Origin: Caulobacteraceae bacterium
Lineage (GTDB): Bacteria > Pseudomonadota > Alphaproteobacteria > Caulobacterales > Caulobacteraceae
Assembly (NCBI GenBank): GCA_003165275.1
Contig: PLSW01000385.1
Span: 1 to 34,759 of the forward strand
Direction of reading: 5' to 3'
Length of the DNA stretch: 34,759 nt
Shown here: positions 1 through 7,964 of the stretch, one piece after another
Layout of the letters: every line of letters begins with the position of its first letter
Position numbering within the stretch: the first letter of the stretch is position 1
Notes under the pieces: generated by a model
Databases searched by the model: none
Told to the model about the DNA's origin: nothing
The model's input: only the letters and a program-made list of their open reading frames with translations
Position numbers and translations under genes: made by a program

Positions 1-249
1 GGTGAATCACGACCGAGTCACCCTGAATAGTCCCCATGCCCTGCAATTTGCCCCGGTTACTCCGAGGCGGCGGCAAACCACGGAAATGCCCCACCTATTT
101 CAGCCCAAACCTCAGTGGGCGTCGGGAAATCGCGCCGATTCCGCGCCAAATCCGGCCACCTGACCGCCGCAGTCTCCGCCGTCGTGGGATTCGGAGGGGT
201 TTCCCTGCTGGCAGGGAAAAATGCAGGGATCAGAACGTGATCGTGCGAC

Positions 250-387
250 GACAGCCACACCGCTTGGCGGATGACATCGGCCGGAAACCTACGCCGCTTG
301 AACGAGATCGGCTTCATCAAACCCTTGCTCCACAAGGCCTTCCGCGACCACAAAGTGGAGACTAGTTAGCGTTAGCCTGACAGCACC
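250..387 (-). mobile_element. IS6-family element relic, left end and transposase N-terminus
   Basis: On the minus strand an ATG at 317 opens 22 codons reading MKPISFKRRRFPADVIRQAV, which resembles the N-terminus of alphaproteobacterial IS6-family transposases. Similarity stops at about 250, where the expected next helix is replaced by unrelated sequence. Upstream, 387 to 371 on the minus strand reads GGTGCTGTCAGGCTAAC, which matches the outer ends of the relics at 9882 and 32513 and is taken as the left inverted repeat. The rest of the element is missing here, so this is a dead fragment. The family assignment is from memory of IS6 transposases, not from a search. Confidence 0.7.
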
Positions 388-692
388 GTCGGCGACGACG
401 CTGCGCATGAGACTCACCCCAGTCGGTCACCAGCCGGCATGCGCCCGCGGCGGGCTGAGCACGTTCCAGTGGGCGGAGCCATTGTCCTGAAATGCGGAAT
501 TTGGCAAGCGTACGCTGCTTGGACGCTGATGACACCCTAACCGCGGCGCAGCGCAGGCGGCCCTCCCCGTATTCCACTCAGGCGGCCTGGGTCGCGGCCG
601 CCCCTTCCCGGTGATCTGGGCTCGCAGGGTGCGAGGTCCGGGTCGGTTGATCAGCCGGCACGGGACGTTGACGGTAAGGCACGGGCGGCGCT
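388..692. other. Non-coding stretch, nothing recognised
   Basis: Between the IS6 relic and the hairpin after the acyl-CoA dehydrogenase gene, the short ORFs in all frames are arginine-rich or low-complexity and have no recognisable family. No RNA gene or repeat was seen. Bases 1-249 are similar: the ORFs at 36-365 and 57-353 do not look coding outside the transposase start. Confidence 0.5.
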
Positions 693-724
693 GCGGGGCG
701 GCTCTGCGGGCAAAGCCGCCCCGC
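693..724 (-). terminator. Hairpin downstream of acyl-CoA dehydrogenase
   Basis: A perfect 11-bp inverted repeat (GCGGGGCGGCT / AGCCGCCCCGC) with a 10-nt loop lies 11 nt beyond the stop codon of the minus-strand acyl-CoA dehydrogenase gene. The stem is very GC-rich. No T-run follows on the minus strand, so it may terminate inefficiently or mainly protect the mRNA 3' end. Confidence 0.5.
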
Positions 725-735
725 TGGACGACGGA

Positions 736-2004
736 TCAGCGAAGTTCGTTTCGTCCGACCACCATATGGTGCACCTCGTCAGGACCGTCGGCGAAACGAA
801 GATGACGGACGTCGGTGTAGAGCTCGGCCAGCGGGCTCCACTGCGAAATTCCAGTCGCCCCATGGATCTGAATAGCCTGGTCGATGATCTGGCAGGCCTT
901 CTCGGGGACCATGGCCTTCACCATGCTCACCCAGATCCGCGCCTGCTTGTTGCCAAGCACGTCCATCGCCTTGGCGGCCTTCAGCACCATCAGGCGCATC
1001 GCTTCGATCTCGATGCGCGCGCGAGAGACCGTCTCCAGGTTCTTGCCGAGCATGATAATGGGTTTGCCGAAGGCCTCGCGGGAGAGTCCGCGCTGGACCA
1101 TCAGGTCCAGGGCGCGCTCGGCCTTCCCGATCGTGCGCATGCAGTGGTGGATGCGGCCCGGGCCCAGGCGCAGTTGAGAGATCTCAAATCCGCGGCCTTC
1201 GCCGAGCAGGATGTTCTCCTGCGGCACCCGCACATTGTCGAACAGGATATGCATATGCCCGCGCGGCGCGTGGTCGTGGCCGAACACATGCATGGGCCCA
1301 AGAATCTTCACCCCGGGCGTGTCCATCGGCACCAGGATTTGCGACTGCTGCTGGTGCGGCGAGGCGTCAGGATTGGTCTTCACCATGACGATCATGATCT
1401 TGCATCGCGGATCGCCGGCGCCGGAGATGTAGTATTTCTCGCCGTTGATCACCCAGTCGCCGCCATCGAGAACCGCCGTGGTGCTGATGTTCTTCGCATC
1501 GGACGACGCCACGTTCGGCTCGGTCATCGCGTAGGCGGATCTGATTTCGCCGTTCAGCAGGGGCGTCAGCCACCGCGCCTTCTGTTCCGCCGTGCCGACC
1601 CGTTCAAGCACCTCCATATTGCCTGTGTCGGGGGCGGCGCAGTTCATGGTCTCCGAGGCCAGCGGGCTCTTGCCGAGCTCGACGGCGATGTAGGCGTAGT
1701 CGAGATTGCTGAGCCCCACGCCGGTCTCGGCGTCCGGCAGGAAGAAGTTCCAGAGCCCCTCGGCCTTCGCCTTCGACTTGGCGACCTCAAGCACCTCGAG
1801 CTGGCCGGGCGCGAACGTCCAACGCTCCGCATGACCTTCGCCAAGGCGGGTGAATTCCTCATACATCGGCTCGACCGTCTCGGCGATGAAGCGCTTGACG
1901 TGGTTGAGCAGCGGCATGGCCCTTTCGCTCATCCGCAGATCGTTCAGCTCATCGGCTGGGTTGAGCCCGAACATGGAGCCGGCTTTGACGTCCTGGACGT
2001 TCAT
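736..2004 (-). CDS. Acyl-CoA dehydrogenase family protein
   Basis: A 422-residue FAD-dependent acyl-CoA dehydrogenase, expected to introduce the alpha-beta double bond into an acyl-CoA and pass electrons to ETF in the cytoplasm. The middle domain has the family signature around YAMTEPNVASSDAKN and NGEKYYISGAG. The C-terminal helical domain contains IQIHGATGISQWSPL and ADGPDEVHHMVVG, closest in pattern to the ACAD10/11-like branch rather than to short-chain enzymes. At the place where MCAD-type enzymes carry the catalytic Glu (YEG), this protein has ADG. I chose the ATG at 2004 over the longer ORF start at 2022 because AAGGGAAGA lies just upstream at good spacing. The gene stands alone, with a 262-bp gap to the GMC gene behind it. 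The substrate cannot be read from sequence. Confidence 0.9.
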   Translation of the reverse strand: MNVQDVKAGSMFGLNPADELNDLRMSERAMPLLNHVKRFIAETVEPMYEEFTRLGEGHAERWTFAPGQLEVLEVAKSKAKAEGLWNFFLPDAETGVGLSNLDYAYIAVELGKSPLASETMNCAAPDTGNMEVLERVGTAEQKARWLTPLLNGEIRSAYAMTEPNVASSDAKNISTTAVLDGGDWVINGEKYYISGAGDPRCKIMIVMVKTNPDASPHQQQSQILVPMDTPGVKILGPMHVFGHDHAPRGHMHILFDNVRVPQENILLGEGRGFEISQLRLGPGRIHHCMRTIGKAERALDLMVQRGLSREAFGKPIIMLGKNLETVSRARIEIEAMRLMVLKAAKAMDVLGNKQARIWVSMVKAMVPEKACQIIDQAIQIHGATGISQWSPLAELYTDVRHLRFADGPDEVHHMVVGRNELR

Positions 2005-2266
2005 GGTGAGTCTTCCCTTCATCTGGACCTGTGGTCGGTTCCGCGACCTTAGGCCTCCCGAGCGACGCTGGGGCGCCGCAAAATGGGCCCGCCGGCGCCG
2101 ACGTCAACCCGTGATTCCTTCGTCGCAGCGATCTGCGTCAGGCGTTTGGCAGGGTCCCATGGCACATCAACGAGTGCATGGTCGGCGGGCGAGGTCGGCG
2201 ATGACCTCCCAGCCCCTTAGCGCGAACTTGCAACGCCCCGAATTCCACATCGCCGATACCGCGGTG

Positions 2267-3817
2267 TTAACCCAGCCAATGCAGCAGATTGCGTGAGGCC
2301 ACGACCGAGAACGCCATGATGGTCAGCGACGGATCGACGCTCGGCGGGCGCGGGAAGACGCTCGGGTCGGCGACGAACAGGCCGGGGACCTCGTGGGCTT
2401 GGTGGGTGGGCGAAACCACGCTGTGGGCCGGATCAGCGCCCATGCGCAGCGCCCCGGCCGGGTGCGGCCCGCCGAGCAACATGGCGCCGTGGGAGAGGTC
2501 CATGGTGTCGAACACGCCGATGTCCTTTGGCGAGCGCAGCCGCGCGCCGGCGGCGTCCGGGCTGATGACCTCTCGGGCGCCGGAAGCGAACAGCAGCTGG
2601 GCCTGTTTCTTCAGGGCGTCGCGGGTTTTCAGCATATCCACGCCGCGCAGCACGTAGTCGTAGGTCGGCAGGCCCGCGTCATTCAGGCGGATGCGGCCGG
2701 GGTTTTCGTCGTCGATCCAGGAAACGGCGCTGCCGATGTTGGGCAGGCGGTCCATCAGGGCCCGGTGCTCCGGCCCAAAGCCCGGCAGGGTGGCGGCGAC
2801 GAACTCGGCCTGCAATTGGTTCGGGTGCAGCAGATAGCCGCCCTCGATGTAGCGCCCATCGGCGCCGTAGCGGGCCAGACGGAAATCGGTCACCCCGGTG
2901 GCGGTGGGCACGTTCACCCACATGACCACGGGCTCGTCATAGGCGGCGTAGAGGTAGGGGCAGGGGTTGAGGAAGAGGTTCTCACCCACCTGGCCGCTGC
3001 CGTTGGGCAGGCCCGATTTCAGCCAAATCGCCGCCGAGGAATAGCCGCCAGCGGCCAGCACCACCGCCTTGGCCTTGACCCTAAGCGTGCGCCCGCTGGC
3101 CTGGCCGGTGGCCCGGTCGATCACCGAGGCGACCAGCCCGTCGGCATGGCCACGCGCATCCAGGGTGATCTTGTCCACCCGGCAATCGGCGTAGAGCCGC
3201 GCCCCGGCCTGCAACGCCGCCGGCACGTGGGTGACCAGCTGGCTCTGCTTGGCGTCGTAGGCGCAGCCCTGGTAGCAATGGCCGCTGCGCTGGCAGTTCT
3301 TGCGCGCCTGAGGCACCCGCTCGGTCTTCCAGCCGAGCTTGGCCGCGCCCAGATCAAACAGCTGGTTCATGCGGTTGAAGTCGGACGGCTCGTCCAGGTG
3401 GATGTTCAGGTCGGTCTCGATCTGATCAAAGATCGGGGCCAAGGTGGCCGCGTCGTGGCCGGTGAGGCCGGCCTTCACATAGATGTCATTGCGATCCGCC
3501 GGCAGGCGCCAGCTGTCGGCCCAATAGTGGACGCTCGCCCCGCCAACGCAATTTCCGTACATCAGCGCGATCTCGCCGGTGATCGAGGTGTCGATCCCCC
3601 GGCCGCCGTCGATGCGGGCCAGCATGTTGTCCGAGCGCTGGTCGAAGTCGCCGCGCTGGGTGGTGTAGTAGCCGCCGCGCTCGACGATGACGACGCGCTT
3701 GCCGGCGCGGGCGATCTCCTTGGCCAGGGTCGCGCCGCCGCAACCGGAGCCGATCACCACCACATCGGCGGTCTCGGTGAGGTCGGCCTTGATCTGATCG
3801 TGCTCGATGATCGTCAC
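2267..3817 (-). CDS. GMC-family FAD-dependent oxidoreductase, large subunit
   Basis: A 516-residue glucose-methanol-choline oxidoreductase, which oxidises an alcohol, sugar acid or sterol-like hydroxyl with FAD. The N-terminus has the Rossmann dinucleotide motif GSGCGG (residues 23-28) followed by VVIVERGG. A Cys-rich stretch (CQRSGHCYQGC) resembles that of membrane-associated gluconate-type dehydrogenases. Near the C-terminus are HPAGALRMG, with the usual active-site His region, and VDPSLTIMAFS. The last motif usually reads NPSLTI, so Asn is replaced by Asp. There is no signal peptide. The GTG start overlaps the stop of the upstream Tat-signal subunit by 4 bp (GTGA), which suggests translational coupling and export of the pair as a complex. 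Residue variation leaves the substrate open. No cytochrome c subunit follows. Confidence 0.88.
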   Translation of the reverse strand: MTIIEHDQIKADLTETADVVVIGSGCGGATLAKEIARAGKRVVIVERGGYYTTQRGDFDQRSDNMLARIDGGRGIDTSITGEIALMYGNCVGGASVHYWADSWRLPADRNDIYVKAGLTGHDAATLAPIFDQIETDLNIHLDEPSDFNRMNQLFDLGAAKLGWKTERVPQARKNCQRSGHCYQGCAYDAKQSQLVTHVPAALQAGARLYADCRVDKITLDARGHADGLVASVIDRATGQASGRTLRVKAKAVVLAAGGYSSAAIWLKSGLPNGSGQVGENLFLNPCPYLYAAYDEPVVMWVNVPTATGVTDFRLARYGADGRYIEGGYLLHPNQLQAEFVAATLPGFGPEHRALMDRLPNIGSAVSWIDDENPGRIRLNDAGLPTYDYVLRGVDMLKTRDALKKQAQLLFASGAREVISPDAAGARLRSPKDIGVFDTMDLSHGAMLLGGPHPAGALRMGADPAHSVVSPTHQAHEVPGLFVADPSVFPRPPSVDPSLTIMAFSVVASRNLLHWLG

Positions 3818-4425
3818 GCGGCGCCTCCGGTCTTGCGCAGGGGGGGAAGGTTTTTGATGCTATTGCCGCCCTCGAAGGGCTTTTCCGGCATCTGCGGTCC
3901 GCCATAGCCGATCGACGGCCAGGTGCGGTCGTCGCAGTAATAGATGAAAAAGATCAGGAACTTGACGCCGGATAGGACTGTGCGGCGGAGGGTCAGGGGC
4001 GAGGTCAGGCTGTTTTGCAGGAAGCGCGCCTTGTCGGCCTGCGACAGGCCGGTGAAGCGCGGGCCAAGGCCGTCGAGGATGGGTGCGCGCTCTATGAACA
4101 GGAGGGCCGTCTTCACGTCCGAGACCAGCTGGCCGCCAGGGTGGAACGACAGCTCCTTGTCCAGCCGTTCGGCCACCCGCGCCTGCCGGGCGCTGGGGGC
4201 GGTCTTGCCCTGGGTTATCAAGGTCGTGGCCAGGGCGTCGAGGATGGCGAACTCCGCAATGCTGAGCACGCTTGGGCGGACGTCGCCGACGAGAGCCTGA
4301 TAGACCTCATCGCGTCCGTCATAGGCCAGCCAGCCGCCGGCGCCGGCCAGGGCGGCGATCGCCGCCGCGCCTGCGCCCGCGCCTAGAAAGCCGCGGCGTC
4401 GCATCCCTTCGATCCCGCCCATCAT
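3814..4425 (-). CDS. Tat-signal small subunit of GMC dehydrogenase (gluconate 2-dehydrogenase subunit 3-like)
   Basis: A 203-residue protein beginning with a twin-arginine-like signal (MRRRGFLGAG) and a hydrophobic Ala/Gly segment, so probably exported folded to the periplasm or membrane. The remainder resembles the small subunit that accompanies GMC dehydrogenases, including a C-terminal YYCDDRTWPSIGYGGP stretch typical of these partners. It overlaps the GMC gene by 4 bp. Known families of this type use the small subunit's Tat signal to carry the catalytic subunit across the membrane, and I infer that role here. Start choice is uncertain: ATGs at 4425 and 4422 follow GGGAGG closely, and an ATG at 4404 would begin directly at the RRR motif. 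Confidence 0.72.
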   Translation of the reverse strand: MMGGIEGMRRRGFLGAGAGAAAIAALAGAGGWLAYDGRDEVYQALVGDVRPSVLSIAEFAILDALATTLITQGKTAPSARQARVAERLDKELSFHPGGQLVSDVKTALLFIERAPILDGLGPRFTGLSQADKARFLQNSLTSPLTLRRTVLSGVKFLIFFIYYCDDRTWPSIGYGGPQMPEKPFEGGNSIKNLPPLRKTGGAA

Positions 4426-4447
4426 CGCCTCCCGCAGTTGTTATCGT

Positions 4448-4636
4448 TCACCATCGGATCATTGGCGCTGGATTGAAGGGGTTTAGTGGAACCCAGCCGG
4501 TCAGGCGCCGGGCCATCACCCGCAGGATGTGACCGAGATAACCCGCATAGTCTGCGCCGATCCGTTCGCGCCACGGCTCCAGCAGCGTTTCAACGGCCTG
4601 GCGGCGATCAGTCTCGGTCGTCGCTGTTGAACTCAT
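4448..4636 (-). CDS. Small hypothetical protein, possible truncated leader gene of the GMC operon
   Basis: A 62-codon ORF lying 22 bp upstream of the Tat-signal subunit and in the same direction, so probably the first gene of the GMC operon. Residues 15-40 (LLEPWRERIGADYAGYLGHI) recall the N-terminal start of some HD-type hydrolases, but the sequence then turns into a proline- and arginine-containing tail and stops. It may be a decayed N-terminal fragment, a small functional protein or a chance ORF. The ribosome-binding site is weak (GAGG about 10 nt upstream). No domain is identifiable with confidence. Confidence 0.4.
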   Translation of the reverse strand: MSSTATTETDRRQAVETLLEPWRERIGADYAGYLGHILRVMARRLTGWVPLNPFNPAPMIRW

Positions 4637-4680
4637 GGCCTTTGGGCCTCAGATGGGTGTTCCGCCGACGCCGCCAGCAT

Positions 4681-4698
4681 TGTCGTACATGTACGACA
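4681..4698. promoter_or_regulatory. 18-bp perfect palindrome, putative TetR operator
   Basis: TGTCGTACATGTACGACA is its own reverse complement. It lies in the 74-bp gap between the divergent GMC operon (start 4636, minus) and the tetR-like gene (start about 4711, plus). Size, symmetry and position fit an operator through which the TetR-family protein represses both itself and the GMC operon. That role is inferred. Confidence 0.7.
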
Positions 4699-4710
4699 TG
4701 TCAAATCCCC

Positions 4711-5319
4711 ATGAGACGCCTGCCCATGCCAACGGCTTCGCCGTCCCGCCGCGCTCAAAAGAGCGAGGAGATTCGCGCCCGCATCCTCGGCGCCGCCCAG
4801 GCGATCTTTCAGGCCGAGGGGTCGGCGGGGCTGACCATGCGGGCGGTTGCCCGGCGGGCGCAGATCCCGACGATGACCATCTACGGCTACTTCCCAAGCA
4901 AGGTCGCCTTGATCCGCAGTCTGTGGTCGCTGGCCTTCGATCCGCTGTTCGAGGCGCTGCAGGCTGTGGCCGCCGAGCCGGCCGAGCCGGCCGAACGGCT
5001 GGCCAAAGTCGCCCAGGCCTATGTGCGCTACTGGTGCGAACGCCCGGACCTTTACCGCATGGTCTTCCTCGTCGAGGACACGCGCGAGGAGGGCGACGGG
5101 GGCTGGTTCGTCGAGCAGACCGACGTGATTCAGTCCTATCTGCTCGTCGAGCGGCTGATCGCCAAGGCGCGGGGGATGCAGGAAGGCGATTGCCTGCGTC
5201 AGGGCGAGGCGCTGATCTGCGCCCTGACCGGCGTCGCCCACATGGCCGTGACGGTCAGCGAATATCCCTGGGGTCCGCCTGAGGACTACGCGGCGATATT
5301 GGCCCACGGGATGGTCTGA
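4711..5319 (+). CDS. TetR/AcrR-family transcriptional regulator
   Basis: A one-component repressor of about 202 residues. The N-terminal TetR helix-turn-helix is clear: SEEIRARILGAAQAIF, then GLTMRAVARRAQIPTMTIYGYFPSK. The C-terminal ligand domain contains AYVRYWCERPDLYRMVFL, typical of the WHG-type TetR C-terminal domain. The ORF is open much further upstream, but similarity to TetR proteins begins only near the ATGs at 4711 and 4726. Neither has a strong ribosome-binding site, so the start is uncertain by five codons. The gene is divergent from the GMC operon and shares the palindrome at 4681-4698 with it, which points to local control. It converges with the SDR gene. Confidence 0.88.
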   Translation: MRRLPMPTASPSRRAQKSEEIRARILGAAQAIFQAEGSAGLTMRAVARRAQIPTMTIYGYFPSKVALIRSLWSLAFDPLFEALQAVAAEPAEPAERLAKVAQAYVRYWCERPDLYRMVFLVEDTREEGDGGWFVEQTDVIQSYLLVERLIAKARGMQEGDCLRQGEALICALTGVAHMAVTVSEYPWGPPEDYAAILAHGMV

Positions 5320-5324
5320 GGGGC

Positions 5325-5340
5325 GGCGCTACGATGCGCC
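5325..5340 (+). terminator. Short hairpin between convergent tetR and SDR genes
   Basis: GGCGC-TACGAT-GCGCC followed by AGCTTTT fills the 27-bp space between the two convergent stop codons. The T-run on the plus strand fits a short intrinsic terminator for the tetR-like gene. Confidence 0.45.
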
Positions 5341-5346
5341 AGCTTT

Positions 5347-6189
5347 TCATTTGGCGGAGATCCTTGGCAGATAGCCGATCTCCCGGGAATTCTGCAGGGT
5401 CAGGGTCCGCTTCAGCCGGGTGGGGGCGAAGCGGCGCAGCCAGGCCGAGGTCTGGGCCACCGGCCCCACGAACACCTTGTCGCGCCCCCGGCGGACCCCG
5501 TCCAGGATGCCCTGGGCGACCACGCTCGGGTGGCAGCCTTTGGTGCGGTAGTGGTGTTGCAGGGCCTGGATCTGGGCCTCGGAGATAGTGGGGGAGATGC
5601 CCTTTTCGTCGCGAACGATGGCGGTGTCGATAACCCCCGGATGGATGCTGATCACCCGCACGCCCCTGGCCTGCAGTTCCATCGCCAGCACGTCGGACAG
5701 GCCCTCGACGGCGAACTTGGTGGCGGCGTAGGCGCTCAGGTTCGGCGGCGGTCCGGCGGAGGCGGCGGAGGCGACGTTGACGATCACCCCATGGCCGGCC
5801 GCAGCCATCGCCGGGCCGAACAGCTGGCAGCCGTTGACCACGCCCATCACATTGATACGTATCAGCCGGTCCCAGACTTCCGGCGGGGTGTCGAAGAAGC
5901 CGCCGATGAAGGCGACGCCAGCGTTGTTGACCAGGATGTCGGGGTCGGCGCCCTCGGCCGACAGTCGGGCGGCCAGGGCCGCGTATGCGGCCCGGTCGGT
6001 CACATCCAGCCGCTCGGTGCGGATCACCTGGCCGGTGGCGGCGGCCGCCGCGGCCAGGTCGGCGAGGCCGGCCTGGTCCACGTCGGTGGCGATCACCTGG
6101 GCGTCGGCCCGGGCGAAGGCCAGGGCCGTCTCGTAGCCGATCCCCGCGCCGGCGCCGGTGATGAAGACCTGCTTGCCCCTGATGTCCAT
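5347..6189 (-). CDS. Short-chain dehydrogenase/reductase (SDR)
   Basis: A 280-residue classical-type SDR, a cytoplasmic NAD(P)-dependent alcohol/ketone oxidoreductase. Visible motifs are the cofactor-binding TGAGAGIG at residues 11-18, NNAG at 88-91, a Ser in the ASAAS stretch near 141-144, and the catalytic YAATK with Tyr154 and Lys158. An Asp at the end of the second beta strand (ATDVDQA) favours NAD(H) over NADP(H). An AGGAG ribosome-binding site lies 6 nt before the ATG. The enzyme is about 30 residues longer than minimal SDRs because of a C-terminal tail (TSAWLRRFAPTRLKRTL). It lies head to head with no gene: the AraC gene upstream points the same way 261 bp off, with a strong hairpin in between. 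The substrate is unknown. Confidence 0.9.
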   Translation of the reverse strand: MDIRGKQVFITGAGAGIGYETALAFARADAQVIATDVDQAGLADLAAAAAATGQVIRTERLDVTDRAAYAALAARLSAEGADPDILVNNAGVAFIGGFFDTPPEVWDRLIRINVMGVVNGCQLFGPAMAAAGHGVIVNVASAASAGPPPNLSAYAATKFAVEGLSDVLAMELQARGVRVISIHPGVIDTAIVRDEKGISPTISEAQIQALQHHYRTKGCHPSVVAQGILDGVRRGRDKVFVGPVAQTSAWLRRFAPTRLKRTLTLQNSREIGYLPRISAK

Positions 6190-6262
6190 GGGTCGCTCCT
6201 GCCGATCGCTCCGGTCCTGGCCCGGACGCGATCGGCGATACCACGGGTGCGACCGCGCAACT

Positions 6263-6300
6263 TGACCTGGGGCGCCAGGGCAAAATGGCGCCCCAGGTCA
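6263..6300. promoter_or_regulatory. Strong perfect hairpin between araC-like and SDR genes
   Basis: TGACCTGGGGCGCC at 6263-6276 is repeated inverted at 6287-6300, and one further inner pair gives a 15-bp stem around an 8-nt loop (GGGCAAAA). It is 74 bp upstream of the SDR start and 151 bp past the araC-like stop. It has no T-run on either side, so it may be a terminator without a U-tract, an mRNA 5' structure or a protein-binding site. Confidence 0.5.
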
Positions 6301-6450
6301 GGCGCGCCGCCGTGGGCGCGCGTGAGCCCGCCCAGTCCTGGCTGCATCGCCATGGAGAGCGGCATGCCCCCCCCGACCGAACACCGCACCTTGCTACGGC
6401 ATGCGCCGGAGGCGGTCGTCCGACACGCGGTGGACGTCTTCGCCGGCGCC

Positions 6451-7449
6451 TCAGGTTGTCCGCGCCGCCGCCCGCTCGGCGGACAGGCGGGTTCCGTGCC
6501 AGCGCCGGAAGGCCCGCGACAGGGCGCTGGTCTGCGAGAACTGCAGGATCTCGGCGACCGCGGCGGCCGAAAGGCGGCTGTCGCGCACATAGTAGCGCGC
6601 CAGGTCCGCCCGGACCCGGTCGCGGATATCCACAAAGTGGCGCCCCTCGTCCGCCAGGCGCCGCTGCAGCGTGCGGGCGGTCAGGCCGAGCGCCGCGGCG
6701 ACGTCGGCCAGTTCGCAGTCGCCGAAGGGCAGCAGCGCCCGCACGGCGATCTCGGCCCGGTTGGTGACGCCGCGGGACAGCCGCGCGGGCCCTGCCGGCG
6801 CCTGGACCGCAACCGCCGGCGACGGTTCGCCCGCCCCGCTCAGGGGACGGCGAAGAGCGTCGGCGTCAACCAACAGGGCGTTGCGGTCCGCGTCGAAATC
6901 GATCCCACCGCCGAACAGGCGCTGGTGCAGGGAATTATCCAGCGGCGCGGCGTGCCGGAACGACACCGATCGCGGCCGCCAGGCCGGAATCACCCGGCGG
7001 ACCTCGTTGACCACGATGCCGAAGCCCAGTTCCACCGTCTGGCGCTGCGAGGCGCCGGCGCCGGTGGCCAGGTCGTAGACGATCCACTGCCCCTCGTCGT
7101 CCGGCTCCAGGGAAACCAGGGCCCCCTGGGTGTGCTGCGGAAACACGCGCGCCAGCCGCTGCAGCAGTTCGGCGAAGGTGCCGCTGGCGTTCAGCTGCGG
7201 CCACAGGGGCCCGAACAGGGTCAGGGCCTGGCGCGACGACAGGCGCAGGCCGAAGGTCGGGCATTCGCAGCGCCTGGCCGCCAGCTCGATGAAGCCCACG
7301 AAAGCGTCGATGCGCACGGGAAAGTCGGGATCGCGGAAGGCCGCGGGGTCCACTCCAGCCTCGCGGGCCAGGGCGCGCGGATCGCCGCCCAGCTCGCCGA
7401 TCAGTTCCTTAGCCCCCTGCAGGGCGCCGCTCCTCACCCATTCCGCCAT
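6451..7449 (-). CDS. AraC-family transcriptional regulator with arabinose-binding-type N-terminal domain
   Basis: A 332-residue regulator. The N-terminal two thirds resemble the AraC 'arabinose-binding' domain found in OruR/ArgR-like and virulence regulators (VDPAAFRDPDFPVRIDAFVGF near the start, then GLRLSSRQALTLFGPLWP). The C-terminus has two helix-turn-helix units, seen as ALGLTARTLQRRLADEG and AAVAEILQFSQTSALSRAFRRWHG. I moved the start from the ORF-track 7545 to the ATG at 7449, because residues before it do not look coding and the family N-terminus begins with EWVRSGAL. It is divergent from the membrane-protein gene at 7564, 114 bp away, and could control that pair or the SDR gene downstream. 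The ligand is unknown. Confidence 0.87.
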   Translation of the reverse strand: MAEWVRSGALQGAKELIGELGGDPRALAREAGVDPAAFRDPDFPVRIDAFVGFIELAARRCECPTFGLRLSSRQALTLFGPLWPQLNASGTFAELLQRLARVFPQHTQGALVSLEPDDEGQWIVYDLATGAGASQRQTVELGFGIVVNEVRRVIPAWRPRSVSFRHAAPLDNSLHQRLFGGGIDFDADRNALLVDADALRRPLSGAGEPSPAVAVQAPAGPARLSRGVTNRAEIAVRALLPFGDCELADVAAALGLTARTLQRRLADEGRHFVDIRDRVRADLARYYVRDSRLSAAAVAEILQFSQTSALSRAFRRWHGTRLSAERAAARTT

Positions 7450-7563
7450 GGCCGTCGCTCCGCGGGATCGAGGTGGGATTGCGCGGGGCGTGGCGCCCGA
7501 AGTCAACATCCGCTTCGCTACTGAGGCTAGGGTCCCTCCCGTCAACCCTGGGGAGGAACCGCC

Positions 7564-7953
7564 ATGGGCTCGTCACGGCCTGGTCTCGTCACACTGTTCT
7601 GCGCCGGTCTGCTGGTCTGCGCCCTGCTCATGGCCTGGGTCGGGTCCATGGCCGCGGGCTATTTCGTCTGCGTCATCGCCCTGGTGCTCGAGGCCGTCCT
7701 CCTGTGGACCGGCCGGTGGCGGCGGACCTTCGAGATCGTGCTGCTGGTCAACCAGGTCAGCGGCCTGCTGTTGATTCTCGACCTCTGGCTCGGCGGCGGG
7801 CTGGGCGACCTCAAGCTCGATATTTCCGGCGTCTGCCTGCTGATCAACCTGGCCGTCGGCGGCCCATTGTTGGCGGTGGCGGCCATCCCCCTGATCCTGT
7901 CCATGCGTTTCGGCGCGCGCCTGCCGGCGTGGTTCGCCGCGCAAGCAGCGTAA
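7564..7953 (+). CDS. Small integral membrane protein
   Basis: A 129-residue, strongly hydrophobic protein with about four predicted membrane segments: LVTLFCAGLLVCALLMAWVG, MAAGYFVCVIALVLEAVLLW, FEIVLLVNQVSGLLLILDLW and LLAVAAIPLILSM. A good ribosome-binding site (GGGGAGGA) precedes the ATG. The gene ends 11 bp before the haem/Vgb-like gene, so the two are probably co-transcribed and may function together, for example as a membrane anchor or electron partner for the exported protein. I do not recognise the family. Confidence 0.75.
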   Translation: MGSSRPGLVTLFCAGLLVCALLMAWVGSMAAGYFVCVIALVLEAVLLWTGRWRRTFEIVLLVNQVSGLLLILDLWLGGGLGDLKLDISGVCLLINLAVGGPLLAVAAIPLILSMRFGARLPAWFAAQAA

Positions 7954-7964
7954 GGGAGCCCGTC

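Noticed and set aside
2393-3907. 504-codon plus-strand ORF
   Set aside because: Antisense to the GMC gene, whose FAD and active-site motifs are clear.
5530-7524. 664-codon plus-strand ORF
   Set aside because: It runs antisense through the SDR and araC-like genes; the protein is Gly/Arg/His-rich with no family pattern, a typical high-GC shadow ORF.
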